Assembly: GCF_000261685.1 (NCBI RefSeq)
Contig: NZ_AJQE01000137.1
Span: forward strand, 1 to 37,127
Source: Bradyrhizobium genomosp. I (2014)
GTDB taxonomy: Bacteria > Pseudomonadota > Alphaproteobacteria > Rhizobiales > Xanthobacteraceae
DNA: 37,127 nt
Direction of reading: 5' to 3'
Under the pieces are notes generated by a model. It did no database searches and was not told the DNA's origin. It saw only the letters and a list, made by a program, of their open reading frames with translations. A program made the position numbers and the translations under genes. Shown here piece after piece: positions 1-7,575 of this stretch (its first letter is position 1; every line of letters begins with the position of its first letter).

Positions 1-276
1 CACGTCGACCTGGAGCGCGGGAGCGCTGGTGCCGCCGCCCTTGAGGCGCACGTCGTGGAAGGAGATGTAGCTCGCCGGCAGCACCGAGATGTCGATATTG
101 CCTGCGACATTGAGCTCGAGCCCGGTGACGTCGCGGATCTGCGTTTCGACCGCCTTGCGCAGCGCGTCGCGGTTGATGAACCAGGAGGTCGCGATCAGGG
201 CGATCAGCACGACGCCGAGCAGCGCCGCGATCGGCGTCCCGAGGCGCTTCATTCCTTGGGCCATGGTCAATGGCAT
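1..276 (-). CDS. AsmA-family protein, N-terminal fragment (runs off the left edge)
   Basis: Reading the minus strand from the ATG at 276-274 gives 92 residues open to the window edge. A short basic N-terminus (MKR) is followed by one hydrophobic segment at about residues 15-32. Then comes a stretch of the AsmA kind: a charged helix, 'TGLELNVAGNIDISVLP', and an 'FHDVRL' strand. AsmA-like proteins are inner-membrane-anchored periplasmic proteins with a long beta-groove, linked to envelope lipid transport. A second in-frame ATG lies at codon 5 and a third at codon 9, so the exact start is uncertain. The gene is divergent from the CoA-transferase genes. Only the N-terminus is visible, so the subfamily cannot be given. 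Confidence 0.72.
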   Translation of the reverse strand, partial: MPLTMAQGMKRLGTPIAALLGVVLIALIATSWFINRDALRKAVETQIRDVTGLELNVAGNIDISVLPASYISFHDVRLKGGGTSAPALQVDV

Positions 277-537
277 GTCCTGATCGGGTTGGTCGTTGGA
301 GCCAGAAAGGGCGGGCCGGGAAACCCGCGCGCCCACACCCAACCCCCACAACTTGATGGGTTTTCTTGACGCTTTCAAGGCCGCTGTACGGTTATGCCCA
401 CGGCGTGGGCAGCTTCTATCACCCAAGGGCGGAGCGGAGAACCCCGTATCATTGACGGCTTCGGACGATTTCGCCTAATAATCGCCCCCAATAAGGCGCG
501 ACGCCTGCAAGCCGAAGGTTCAGTCGAGGTTTTTTGC

Positions 538-1275
538 ATGAACAAGGTCTATCCCGACGCCAAGTCGGCGCTCGACGGCATTCTCAAAGACAACATGATG
601 ATCATGTCGGGCGGCTTCGGCCTCTGCGGCATTGCCGAGGAGCTGTCGGACGCGATCCGGGAGTCCGGTGTCAAGGGCCTGACGGTGGTCTCCAACAATG
701 CCGGCGTCGACGGGATCGGCCTCAGCCGCCTGCTCGAAACCCGCCAGATCAAGAAGATGATCTCGTCCTATGTCGGCGAGAACAAGCTGTTCGCCCAGCA
801 ATTCCTCGCCGGGGAGCTGGAACTCGAATTCAATCCGCAAGGCACGCTGGCCGAGCGCATCCGCGCCGGCGGCGCCGGCATCCCGGCCTTCTACACCAAG
901 ACCGGCGTCGGCACGCTGATCGCCGAAGGCAAGGAAGTGAAGGAGTTCGATGGCGAGAAATACCTGATGGAGCGCGGCCTGTTCGCCGACCTCGCCATCG
1001 TGCACGCCTGGAAGGGCGACACCGCCGGCAACCTCATCTACCGCAAGACCGCGCGCAACTTTAACCCGATGATGGCGACCGCCGCGAAGATCACGGTGGC
1101 CGAGGTCGAGCATCTGGTTCCGGCCGGTGAACTAAATCCCGACCACATCCATACGCCCGGCATCTTCGTGAAGCGCATCGTCGAGGTTGGCACGGCCAAG
1201 AAGCGCATCGAATTCCGCAACACCCGCCCGCGCCCGACGACGGCGCCGGCGGCCGGCACTGGAGTTGAAATCTGA
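538..1275 (+). CDS. scoA: Succinyl-CoA:3-ketoacid CoA-transferase, subunit A
   Basis: This is a 245-residue alpha subunit of a class I CoA-transferase. It is expected to move CoA from succinyl-CoA to acetoacetate in the cytoplasm, in ketone-body or polyhydroxybutyrate breakdown. The glycine-rich loop GGFGLCG is at residues 25-31, and the typical '[10 protein letters not shown]' and '[16 protein letters not shown]' blocks follow. The length is normal for the family. The ATG at 538 was chosen because the family starts with MNKVYPDA; the reading frame runs upstream to 394 without homology. The stop overlaps the start of subunit B (TGATG at 1273-1277), which indicates translational coupling. A 3-oxoadipate CoA-transferase (PcaI) is the main alternative, but the residue pattern favours SCOT. 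Confidence 0.9.
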   Translation: MNKVYPDAKSALDGILKDNMMIMSGGFGLCGIAEELSDAIRESGVKGLTVVSNNAGVDGIGLSRLLETRQIKKMISSYVGENKLFAQQFLAGELELEFNPQGTLAERIRAGGAGIPAFYTKTGVGTLIAEGKEVKEFDGEKYLMERGLFADLAIVHAWKGDTAGNLIYRKTARNFNPMMATAAKITVAEVEHLVPAGELNPDHIHTPGIFVKRIVEVGTAKKRIEFRNTRPRPTTAPAAGTGVEI

Positions 1276-1925
1276 TGGCCTGGACTCGTGAACAGATGGC
1301 CGCGCGCGCCGCGAAGGAGCTGCGTGACGGCTATTACGTCAATCTCGGCATCGGCATCCCGACGCTGGTCTCGAACTACATTCCGGACGGCATGGACGTC
1401 AGCCTGCAGAGCGAGAACGGCATGCTCGGCATGGGCCCCTTCCCATATGAGGGCGAAGAGGACGCCGATCTCATCAACGCGGGCAAGCAGACCGTGAGCG
1501 AGCTGCCCTCGACTTCGTATTTCTCGAGCGCCGATTCCTTCGGCATGATCCGCGGCGGCCACATGGATCTCTCCATCCTTGGCGCCATGCAGGTGGCCCA
1601 GAATGGCGATCTCGCCAACTGGATGATCCCCGGCAAGATGGTCAAGGGCATGGGCGGCGCGATGGATCTCGTCGCCGGCGTCAAGCGCGTCGTCGTGGTG
1701 ATGGAGCATTCCGCCAAGGACGGCGCCAAGCTCCTGAAGAAGTGCAATTTGCCGCTGACCGGCGAGCGCGTGGTCGACATGGTCGTCACCGATCTTGCCG
1801 TCTTCACCATCGACAAGCATGGCAATGGCGGCATGGCGCTGATCGAGCTTGCCGACGGCGTCTCGCTCGACGAGGTCAAGGCCAAGACCGAAGCCGAGTT
1901 CCGCGTCGCGCTGAAGAACACGTAA
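1275..1925 (+). CDS. scoB: Succinyl-CoA:3-ketoacid CoA-transferase, subunit B
   Basis: This 216-residue beta subunit carries the active site. The conserved SENG motif is at residues 46-49 within '[14 protein letters not shown]', and Glu47 is the expected residue that forms the glutamyl-CoA thioester. The '[10 protein letters not shown]' loop is at residues 23-32. The start ATG shares one base with the stop of subunit A, so the two are made from one message and should form the A2B2 enzyme. The length matches the family. An 87-bp palindromic repeat follows the stop and may end transcription. Confidence 0.92.
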   Translation: MAWTREQMAARAAKELRDGYYVNLGIGIPTLVSNYIPDGMDVSLQSENGMLGMGPFPYEGEEDADLINAGKQTVSELPSTSYFSSADSFGMIRGGHMDLSILGAMQVAQNGDLANWMIPGKMVKGMGGAMDLVAGVKRVVVVMEHSAKDGAKLLKKCNLPLTGERVVDMVVTDLAVFTIDKHGNGGMALIELADGVSLDEVKAKTEAEFRVALKNT

Positions 1926-1949
1926 GAGCGTCGCCAGCTATCTCTTCGC

Positions 1950-2036
1950 CGTCATTGTGAGGAGCTCTTGCGACGAAGCAATCCAGACCTTCTCCGCGGT
2001 GGGATGCCGGATTGCTTCGCTGCGCTCGCAATGACG
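1950..2036. repeat. 87-bp palindromic intergenic repeat, copy 1
   Basis: The ends are inverted (CGTCATTGTGAG... and ...CTCGCAATGACG), and internal arms GAAGCAATCC / GGATTGCTTC can pair. The element lies between the convergent scoB and nirV genes. The same element, in opposite orientation and with a different centre, is at 26029-26115. Elements of this look are common between Bradyrhizobium genes. A terminator role is inferred from its position. Confidence 0.8.
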
Positions 2037-2070
2037 GGGTGATACGCTGCCGTCATTCTCCCCGCGCTTG

Positions 2071-2949
2071 CTACGACCTCGCCGACCACACCTTGCCCCA
2101 TCGCGCCGACAGGCTCGCCACCCATGACGCCTCCTCGCGCACCAGGCGGAAGCCGAGATTGGCAGGAGGCACGCCTTGGGCACAGCCGCCGGCGCGGGCG
2201 TCGCGGATGAAGTCGGTGACATAGGCGCGGTGCGCGCCTTCGGCGATGCGCACGCCGCAATTCACGGTCGCGCGGCCGGCATTGCCGGCCTCGTCGACCC
2301 GGGAGCGCACGAAGCAGGTCGAGGTCCACTCCCAGACATTGCCGGCGAGATCTTCGACGCCATGCTCGTTCGGGCCGAACTTGCCGAACGGATAGGCCGT
2401 GGTGTCGGTGAGGTCGCGTTCGGATTCACGCTCGTAGCGGCTGATCCAGCGCTTCGAGGGGTCGCTTGCATCGACCGGTGCACCATCATCCTTGAATCTG
2501 GAGCCGGCGGCAAAGGCCCATTCCTCGTCGCTCGGCAGGCGGTATTGGCGGCCGGTCTTGCGCGACAGCCAGCCCGCATAGGCTTCGGCATCGTGCCAGC
2601 TCACCTGCACTGCGGGGCGATCGGGGGCGATCGCCACGTCGCGATCGAGCGCGCGGCAGGCGCCATCCTGCACGCAAAGTCGATAGTCGGATGAGGCGAC
2701 CTGATTGCGCATGATGTGCAGCGGCCGGTCCCTCCGCACGTTGCGCAGCGGCGCTTCCGCCTGCTGCCCGCCGCGCGTGAAGTCGCCGGCCTCGCGATAT
2801 GAGAAGCTGCCGGCAGCGATCTCGACCATCGCCGGCTCGCCTCCCGCATGGTGCGTCGTCACCTCGGAAACCAGAGGCGCAACGGCGAGCGGCCCGGCAA
2901 GCCCGGCCGCGCAGGCGAGCGCCAGCTTGAGCTTGAATGCGATCAGCAT
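2071..2949 (-). CDS. nirV: NirV-like protein, formylglycine-generating-enzyme (SUMF1) fold
   Basis: This 292-residue protein has an N-terminal hydrophobic segment (about residues 7-27), suggesting export or anchoring, followed by a single FGE-sulfatase domain. Recognisable blocks are 'PAVQVSWHDAEAYAGWLS', 'YRLPSDEEWAFAA', 'DLAGNVWEWTSTCF' and the C-terminal 'ANLGFRLVRE'. It lies directly downstream of nirK on the same strand, with 52 bases between them. NirV proteins are known as conserved partners of copper nitrite reductase, but their biochemical role is not settled. A sulfatase-activating role is unlikely, because no sulfatase gene is near. A single Cys near the C-terminus (GGCAQG) is present, but I do not see the usual pair of catalytic FGE cysteines. 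Confidence 0.85.
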   Translation of the reverse strand: MLIAFKLKLALACAAGLAGPLAVAPLVSEVTTHHAGGEPAMVEIAAGSFSYREAGDFTRGGQQAEAPLRNVRRDRPLHIMRNQVASSDYRLCVQDGACRALDRDVAIAPDRPAVQVSWHDAEAYAGWLSRKTGRQYRLPSDEEWAFAAGSRFKDDGAPVDASDPSKRWISRYERESERDLTDTTAYPFGKFGPNEHGVEDLAGNVWEWTSTCFVRSRVDEAGNAGRATVNCGVRIAEGAHRAYVTDFIRDARAGGCAQGVPPANLGFRLVREEASWVASLSARWGKVWSARS

Positions 2950-3001
2950 GGTGATTCCTCGGAGAAAGAAGGGGCCGGTGATGGCCGACCCCTTGTCGCG
3001 T

Positions 3002-4108
3002 CTAGTTGGTGCCGGCGGGCGGTATTTCAGAGGGCGCCTTCACCTGGGTCATCAGATCGTCGTTCCACTTGCCTTCGACCTTGAAGTGCGCGGTGGCGCC
3101 GAGATCGGCCGCCTCGATCAGATTATGCGTGACATAGGCGTAGATGCCGGGTTGCTGGAATTTGTACAGCGCAGCTCCGGCCGAACCGCCGCGGATGAAC
3201 CAGGTCTCGAGCCCGACCTCGGGTGCATTGCCGAACTTGCCGGTCTCCCAGACATAGTCGCCATGGCCGCCGATCAGATGCGGGCGGCTGTCGCGATTGG
3301 CCTGCGAATGCACGATCAACACGTTCTCGCCGACCTTGGCGGTGAGCGCATTCTTGCCGGTGAGCGCGCCGACCTTGCCGTTGAACACGACATGGGTGGG
3401 GATCAGCTTCTTCATCACCTCTTCCGTGTCGGTGAAGGCTTCGCCGGGCGAGTCGTACGACTTGAAATTGCCCTTCTCGTCGCGCGGCACGTACATGTCC
3501 TGCTCGCCGATGTAGTAGACCTTGTCGTATTTCAGCGCGTGGCCCTTGCCGTCATTCAGCCCGTCGCGCGGCAGCACCATCACGGCACCGTTCATGCCGG
3601 AGACGACGTGCCAGGGAATCATCGGGCCGCCCGGCGCGCAGTGATAGACGAACACGCCGGTCTTGGTCGCCTTCCAGCGCAGCACGACCTGCTCGCCGGG
3701 GTTGATGAGCGTGAGTTCACCGCCGCCGAGCGCGCCGGTCGCGGAATGGAAGTCGATATTGTGCGGCATGGTGTTGGTCGCGGGATTGACCAGCGTCAGC
3801 TCGACATAGTCACCCTCGTGCACGACCATGAGCGGTCCCGGCATCGAGCCGTTGAACGTCATCGCCTGGAAGGTGGTGCCCTTGTCGTCGATGACGACCT
3901 TCTTCTCCTCGATCGTCATCTTGAACTCGATGATCTTGGGGCCCTGCGTCGTGGCCTGCTCGTGCGCGTGCACGAAGGGCGGAGCGACCAGCTCCACCTT
4001 CTGACGCGGCAGCTTGAGATCGCTCGCGGCGAAAGCCGGCGCCGCCAACATCAGGGCGGTCGCGGCGGCGCTGATCAATGCGGCTCTGCGGGTGAACATC
4101 GGAAGCAT
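3002..4108 (-). CDS. nirK: Copper-containing nitrite reductase
   Basis: This 368-residue periplasmic enzyme reduces nitrite to NO in denitrification. The N-terminus has a twin-arginine signal (FTRRAALIS, then a hydrophobic stretch ending near AFA-A). All copper ligands can be placed. Type 1 ligands are His116, Cys157, His167 and Met172. Type 2 ligands are His121, His156 and His328. The catalytic pair is Asp119 (in PHNIDFH) and His277. Two cupredoxin domains of normal length follow the signal. The start at 4108 gives MLPMFTRR; an ATG three codons later is possible. A FixK/NnrR-type box lies 67 bases upstream of the ATG, fitting low-oxygen and NO control. nirV follows on the same strand. Confidence 0.97.
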   Translation of the reverse strand: MLPMFTRRAALISAAATALMLAAPAFAASDLKLPRQKVELVAPPFVHAHEQATTQGPKIIEFKMTIEEKKVVIDDKGTTFQAMTFNGSMPGPLMVVHEGDYVELTLVNPATNTMPHNIDFHSATGALGGGELTLINPGEQVVLRWKATKTGVFVYHCAPGGPMIPWHVVSGMNGAVMVLPRDGLNDGKGHALKYDKVYYIGEQDMYVPRDEKGNFKSYDSPGEAFTDTEEVMKKLIPTHVVFNGKVGALTGKNALTAKVGENVLIVHSQANRDSRPHLIGGHGDYVWETGKFGNAPEVGLETWFIRGGSAGAALYKFQQPGIYAYVTHNLIEAADLGATAHFKVEGKWNDDLMTQVKAPSEIPPAGTN

Positions 4109-4168
4109 CCTTCATCTGAAAAGGTTTTGATGACGGAATGCAGTGTGCGCCGATCGCGGCAAGCGTGT

Positions 4169-4182
4169 TTGCGCTGCGACAA
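4169..4182. promoter_or_regulatory. FixK/NnrR-type box upstream of nirK
   Basis: TTGCGCTGCGACAA fits TTG-N8-CAA. Its centre is about 67 bases before the nirK ATG, a spacing usual for class II activation with the box near -40. It matches the Crp/Fnr-family box recognised by FixK2 and NnrR in Bradyrhizobium. Which protein binds is not shown by the sequence. Confidence 0.75.
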
Positions 4183-4496
4183 GCTTCCGCCGGATTCACC
4201 TCCGCAACAGTACTTAGGTGTCTCGGCGGAGCATGATCGGTGATGCCATCTTGGCCGCGTCTCGAGGCGGGATGCGAATGTCGCGGCCGAGCAACCAGCC
4301 TTTGCGGCAACCGGCGTCGCGCCATGCTCGGGATCGCCGAGCGTGACCGCAACGCATCTGCACTCAGCGGCGACTCGTTCGCATCTTCAAGCGGGATGGC
4401 GATCTCGGCCGGACCGGCGCGTCCGGGCGAGGACGCATGGCTGGTCGTGTCGGCGGCGAGGTGGGCAGGCCGGCAAGGCAGGTGGGGACGACCAAG
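4183..4496. other. Gene-free stretch between nirK promoter and intergenic repeat
   Basis: The stretch 4183-4496 is open in several frames, but the predicted peptides are rich in Arg, Ala and Ser and show no family or export features. I see no gene here. It separates the nirK promoter box from the repeat at 4497-4567. Confidence 0.5.
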
Positions 4497-4567
4497 GCAT
4501 GATCCGGCAAAGTGCGCAGCGGTTTTCCCTCGCGACAAGCGCGGAACGCGTTTGCGCGGAGATCATG
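4497..4567. repeat. Bradyrhizobium-type 'GCATGATCCGG' intergenic repeat, long form
   Basis: The element starts GCATGATCCGGCAAAGTG, contains GCGGTTTTCC, and ends GGAGATCATG, so its ends are inverted. A shorter copy is at 34567-34612 in front of purA. An inner arm pair (GCGGAACGCG / CGCGTTTGCGC) can fold. It lies downstream of the small membrane protein gene that ends at 4601, so it may serve as its terminator. Confidence 0.7.
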
Positions 4568-4600
4568 AGCGCGATTGTTTCATCCTGATCGCATCGCGCT

Positions 4601-4801
4601 TTAGAGGAGGTAGATCGCAAGCCAGACCGTTCCCCAGATCGCCAGCGACAGCCCGACCAAGACGACGATTGCTGCGGCCAGAGCGCGCACCAAGCCGGCG
4701 GGGGCTGGCGTGGCCGGGGCCGGCCGGAAGTCGTCGGAACGCGGGATATGGCCGCGGACGTCGAGCAGGGAGAGAATGAGTTCGAGTGCGAGAAGCCTCA
4801 T
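4601..4801 (-). CDS. Small single-span membrane protein, divergent from hemN
   Basis: This 66-residue protein has a short amphipathic N-terminus, a Pro/Ala-rich linker (residues about 26-35) and one strong hydrophobic span at about residues 40-66 that reaches the C-terminus. I do not recognise a named family. It is divergent from hemN, and the palindromic FixK-type box at 4865-4878 sits 70 bases in front of its ATG, so it is a candidate member of the low-oxygen/NO regulon. The hydrophobic pattern and its promoter favour a real gene. No catalytic or metal-binding residues are visible. Confidence 0.55.
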   Translation of the reverse strand: MRLLALELILSLLDVRGHIPRSDDFRPAPATPAPAGLVRALAAAIVVLVGLSLAIWGTVWLAIYLL

Positions 4802-4864
4802 GGCAAAACGCTCCGGATAGCCTGCGGATCGTTCTCATCATGGTCGGGAACCGATCGCCGCGCT

Positions 4865-4878
4865 TTGCGCGAGCGCAA
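4865..4878. promoter_or_regulatory. FixK-type box between the small membrane protein gene and hemN
   Basis: TTGCGCGAGCGCAA is a 14-bp dyad of the form TTGC-N6-GCAA, with only the two central bases unpaired. It is centred 96 bases before the hemN ATG and 70 before the divergent small gene, so it could serve either or both. Confidence 0.8.
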
Positions 4879-4967
4879 AGTCGCTTCCGCGCCTCCGGGT
4901 TAATTGAACTCGTTCCGTGATTTGCCGTGGCGTCTGCGCGCGGCGGAAATTTACGAATGGGTAAGAT

Positions 4968-6320
4968 ATGAGAGCTGATCTTGCGGCGATCTACGGCGAG
5001 GAACGTCTCCCACGCTACACCAGCTACCCGACCGCACCGCACTTCACGTCCGCGATCGGTCCAGACACATATGCGAGGTGGCTGGCGGAACTGCCGGCGG
5101 GTACCAGCGCGTCTCTTTATCTGCACGTGCCGTTCTGCCGCGAGATGTGCTGGTACTGCGGCTGCCATACCCAGATCGTCCGCCGCGACGAGCTCATCGC
5201 CGGCTATCAACGGACGCTGCGCGGCGAGATCGCGCTGGCCGCCGAAACCATCGGCCGCCGCATCAAGGTCGAGCATATCCATTTCGGCGGCGGTACGCCG
5301 ACGATCATGGCGCCGGAAGCCTTTGCCGAGTTGATGGCGACGATGCGCCAGAGATTCTTCGTGCTGCCTTCGGCCGAAATCGCGGTCGAGATCGATCCCC
5401 GCACGTTGACCGCCGACATGGTCGAGGCCATGCGGCTCTCCGGCGTCAACCGCGCGAGTCTCGGCGTGCAGAGCTTCGATCCCGTGGTGCAGAGGGCGAT
5501 CAACCGCGTGCAGAGCTTCGAGCAGACCGCGTCCGTGGTCGACATGCTCCGCGGCGCGGGCATCGAGGGCATCAATTTCGACCTGATCTACGGCTTGCCG
5601 CACCAGAGTGTCGCGTCGTGCCTGGACACGGTGCGGCGCAGCCTCGCGCTCGCGCCCAATCGTTTTTCGGTGTTCGGCTATGCTCATGTGCCTGATTTCA
5701 AGAAGCACCAGCGCATGATCAGCGAGGCCGTGCTGCCCGACGGCCTGGCGCGTCACGACCAGGCCTGCGCGATCGCGAATGCCCTGAAGGAGGCCGGTTA
5801 CGTGCAGATCGGGCTCGATCATTTCGCACGGCCCGACGATTCCATGGCCGTGGCGTTCGAGCAGCGGGCGCTGCGGCGCAATTTTCAGGGCTACACCACC
5901 GACAAGAGTGAAATCCTGCTCGGCTTCGGCGCGAGCGCGATCGGACATCTGCCGCAGGGCTACGTCCAGAACGAGGTGCAGATCGGCGCTTACGCGCAGA
6001 GCATCGCCGCCGGCCGCCTCGCCACCGCGAAGGGCTATGGGCTCACCGATGACGACCGGCTGCGCGCCGACATCATCGAACGCATCATGTGCGAGTTCAG
6101 TGCCGATCTCGGCGACATCTGCGCCCGCCATGGTGCGGAGGCCGGCGCGATGCTGAAATCGGCGGTGCGGCTGAAGCCGCTGATCTCCGACGGCGTCGTG
6201 AGGTTGGACGGCGACCGGCTCGCGGTCGCCAAGGATTCGCGCTTCCTGGTCCGTAGCGTCGCCGCCGCATTCGACGCGCATCTGGATCCTGCGAAGCAGT
6301 TGCACAGCAGGGCGGTTTAG
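4968..6320 (+). CDS. hemN: Oxygen-independent coproporphyrinogen III oxidase
   Basis: This 450-residue radical-SAM enzyme converts coproporphyrinogen III to protoporphyrinogen IX without oxygen, supplying haem in microaerobic or anaerobic growth. The iron-sulfur site CxxxCxxC is formed by Cys57, Cys61 and Cys64, with Cys66 following as usual in HemN. 'RYTSYPTAPHF' is at residues 16-26 and the glycine loop 'FGGGTPT' lies near residue 107. The C-terminal HemN domain (about 340-440) is present, so this is a true HemN rather than an HemW-like protein. A FixK-type box lies upstream. Its place beside nirK and nnrRS fits haem supply for respiratory enzymes. Confidence 0.95.
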   Translation: MRADLAAIYGEERLPRYTSYPTAPHFTSAIGPDTYARWLAELPAGTSASLYLHVPFCREMCWYCGCHTQIVRRDELIAGYQRTLRGEIALAAETIGRRIKVEHIHFGGGTPTIMAPEAFAELMATMRQRFFVLPSAEIAVEIDPRTLTADMVEAMRLSGVNRASLGVQSFDPVVQRAINRVQSFEQTASVVDMLRGAGIEGINFDLIYGLPHQSVASCLDTVRRSLALAPNRFSVFGYAHVPDFKKHQRMISEAVLPDGLARHDQACAIANALKEAGYVQIGLDHFARPDDSMAVAFEQRALRRNFQGYTTDKSEILLGFGASAIGHLPQGYVQNEVQIGAYAQSIAAGRLATAKGYGLTDDDRLRADIIERIMCEFSADLGDICARHGAEAGAMLKSAVRLKPLISDGVVRLDGDRLAVAKDSRFLVRSVAAAFDAHLDPAKQLHSRAV

Positions 6321-6331
6321 ACGCTCTCTCC

Positions 6332-6370
6332 GTCATTCCGGGCTCGTGCTGTGCACGCCCCGGAATGACG
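6332..6370. terminator. Perfect 12-bp inverted repeat after hemN
   Basis: CGTCATTCCGGG (6332-6343) and CCCGGAATGACG (6359-6370) form a 12-bp stem with a 15-base loop. It begins 12 bases after the hemN stop and ends just before the next FixK-type box. There is no clear T-run, so it may be a repeat-type terminator rather than a classical one. Confidence 0.65.
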
Positions 6371-6377
6371 ACGTTGC

Positions 6378-6391
6378 TTGCGCTTCGACAA
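6378..6391. promoter_or_regulatory. FixK/NnrR-type box upstream of the DUF1858 gene
   Basis: TTGCGCTTCGACAA fits TTG-N8-CAA and differs from the nirK box at only two internal positions. Its centre is about 55 bases before the ATG at 6440. It lies between the hemN terminator hairpin and the small gene, which argues for a separate promoter. Confidence 0.7.
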
Positions 6392-6439
6392 AGAAGCTCC
6401 GCCTCGCCCCGCTATCGTCGTCTCCGAACGGAGTTGCCC

Positions 6440-6637
6440 ATGCCATTTGGATCCGACGATCTGGTCGATGACATCATGCGCACGGCGCCGCACACGATCC
6501 GCGTGTTTCTCGCCTTCAGGATGGCTTGTGTCGGCTGTCCGATCGCGACCTTCCACACCGTGGATGATGCCTGCCGCGAGCATGGCATCGACCGCGACAA
6601 ATTCCTCGCTGCATTGAGCGATTGCGTGCCGGCGTGA
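6440..6637 (+). CDS. Small DUF1858 protein (hybrid-cluster-associated disulfide domain)
   Basis: This 65-residue cytoplasmic protein has the DUF1858 layout: an 'ILR/IMR' helix, 'VFLAFRMACVGCPIA' with a CxxC pair (Cys33 and Cys36 by count), and a C-terminal 'HTVDDACREHGID' helix. Related domains are found next to hybrid-cluster proteins and at the N-terminus of NO-linked di-iron proteins (ScdA/YtfE family). The ATG at 6440 was chosen because GGAG lies seven bases upstream and the family starts here; the open frame upstream to 6365 overlaps the promoter box. Placement between hemN and nnrR with its own box suggests a role under NO or low oxygen. That role is inference. Confidence 0.82.
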   Translation: MPFGSDDLVDDIMRTAPHTIRVFLAFRMACVGCPIATFHTVDDACREHGIDRDKFLAALSDCVPA

Positions 6638-6743
6638 GACGGTCTGGAATTCGCGCGGGTGCGCGTTCCCGGATGAGGGAGCGCTTTCGCCGCAAGCGGA
6701 AGCGCCTCTCACCCCCGTCAGCCGAGGCATCCCCGGCGTCGGC

Positions 6744-7454
6744 TCAAGTCGCGCCGCTGTCGGCGTTCCGCTCCGCCAAGACGACGATTCTGTGCGGGTC
6801 GCGCAGGATGATGCGCTGGCGGCCGCTCTCGACGAGGCCTTGGCTCTCCCAGCCGCTGAGGATGCGGCTGACGGTGTGCAGAGTGGTGCCGGTCATCTGC
6901 GCGATGTCCTGGCGGCTGATCGGGAAGTCGATCTCGATGCCGTGGTCGAGTTTCCTGCCGGACTGCTTGGCGAGGCGCAGCAGCGCGTGCGCGACGCGTT
7001 GCTCGACCTGCTGGGTCGACATTTCCAGGATGCGGGTGTGGCTCTCCTGAAGTCGGGTGCCGACGGTCTGCAGCGTGTTGGCGGCAAGCGCTGGAAACCG
7101 CTCGACCAGCCGCGGCCAGGCCGAGGTCGGCCAGATCAGCGCGACGCTGTCATCGACGGCCATCGCCGTCGCCGGGTACCGCGCGGCTCCGATCGCCATC
7201 GCGAGCCCGAACGTTTCGCCGGGCGAGACATAGCGCACCACGATCTGCTCACCGGTCGGCGTGGTCTTGGCCGCGCGGACATGGCCGTGCAGCAGCAGGA
7301 AGAAGGACTGCGCATCCGCCCCCTGCTCGAAGATGGCACTGTTCTTGGGATAGCGCGCCGACCGGGCCTCACGCAGGATCTCATCCAGAGCGTCCGGCGT
7401 GACCCCGGCAAACAGCGGCAAATGCGCAACCAGCGATGTGTCGACCTTGGCCAT
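6744..7454 (-). CDS. nnrR: Crp/Fnr-family transcription regulator, NnrR type
   Basis: This 236-residue regulator has an N-terminal cyclic-nucleotide-binding-like domain (about residues 10-125), a dimer helix and a C-terminal winged HTH. The recognition helix 'TTLHTVSRILSGWE' has the E-SR type contacts expected to read TTG-N8-CAA boxes. No cysteine cluster is present, so it should not sense oxygen through Fe-S as Fnr does. That, and its place beside nnrS and nirK, supports NnrR, which responds to NO. The ATG at 7454 follows AGGAGG; the open frame extends upstream to 7658 but overlaps nnrS. A palindromic box is 59 bases upstream of the ATG, so FixK or self-control is likely. Confidence 0.9.
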   Translation of the reverse strand: MAKVDTSLVAHLPLFAGVTPDALDEILREARSARYPKNSAIFEQGADAQSFFLLLHGHVRAAKTTPTGEQIVVRYVSPGETFGLAMAIGAARYPATAMAVDDSVALIWPTSAWPRLVERFPALAANTLQTVGTRLQESHTRILEMSTQQVEQRVAHALLRLAKQSGRKLDHGIEIDFPISRQDIAQMTGTTLHTVSRILSGWESQGLVESGRQRIILRDPHRIVVLAERNADSGAT

Positions 7455-7506
7455 TCTGCCTCCTTGTCGCTCGGGAGCGTGATGGCACCTGCAATCGTCA
7501 GGTAGT

Positions 7507-7520
7507 TTGCGATAGCGCAA
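7507..7520. promoter_or_regulatory. FixK/NnrR-type box shared by nnrR and nnrS
   Basis: TTGCGATAGCGCAA has the form TTGC-N6-GCAA. It lies about 59 bases from the nnrR start and 62 from the nnrS start, almost midway between the two divergent genes, so it can control both. Confidence 0.8.
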
Positions 7521-7575
7521 AACGGACCGGCCGGGTGGCGGTATTTTTCGATCCGAATTGATTGGAGTTGATCCC

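Noticed and set aside
394..537. 48-codon N-terminal extension of scoA
   Set aside because: Family members start at the ATG at 538, and the extension has no similarity I can recognise; it is more likely leader DNA.
4387..4620. 77-codon open frame on the minus strand
   Set aside because: It overlaps the repeat and the end of the small membrane protein gene, and its Arg/Pro/Cys-rich composition looks non-coding.
4240..4779. 179-codon open frame on the plus strand between nirK and hemN
   Set aside because: It covers the repeat at 4497-4567 and the antisense of the small membrane protein; it has no ribosome site and no domain.
4563..6305. 580-codon open frame on the minus strand
   Set aside because: It is the antisense of hemN; the peptide is rich in Arg, His and Asp with no family features, while the plus strand gives a perfect HemN.
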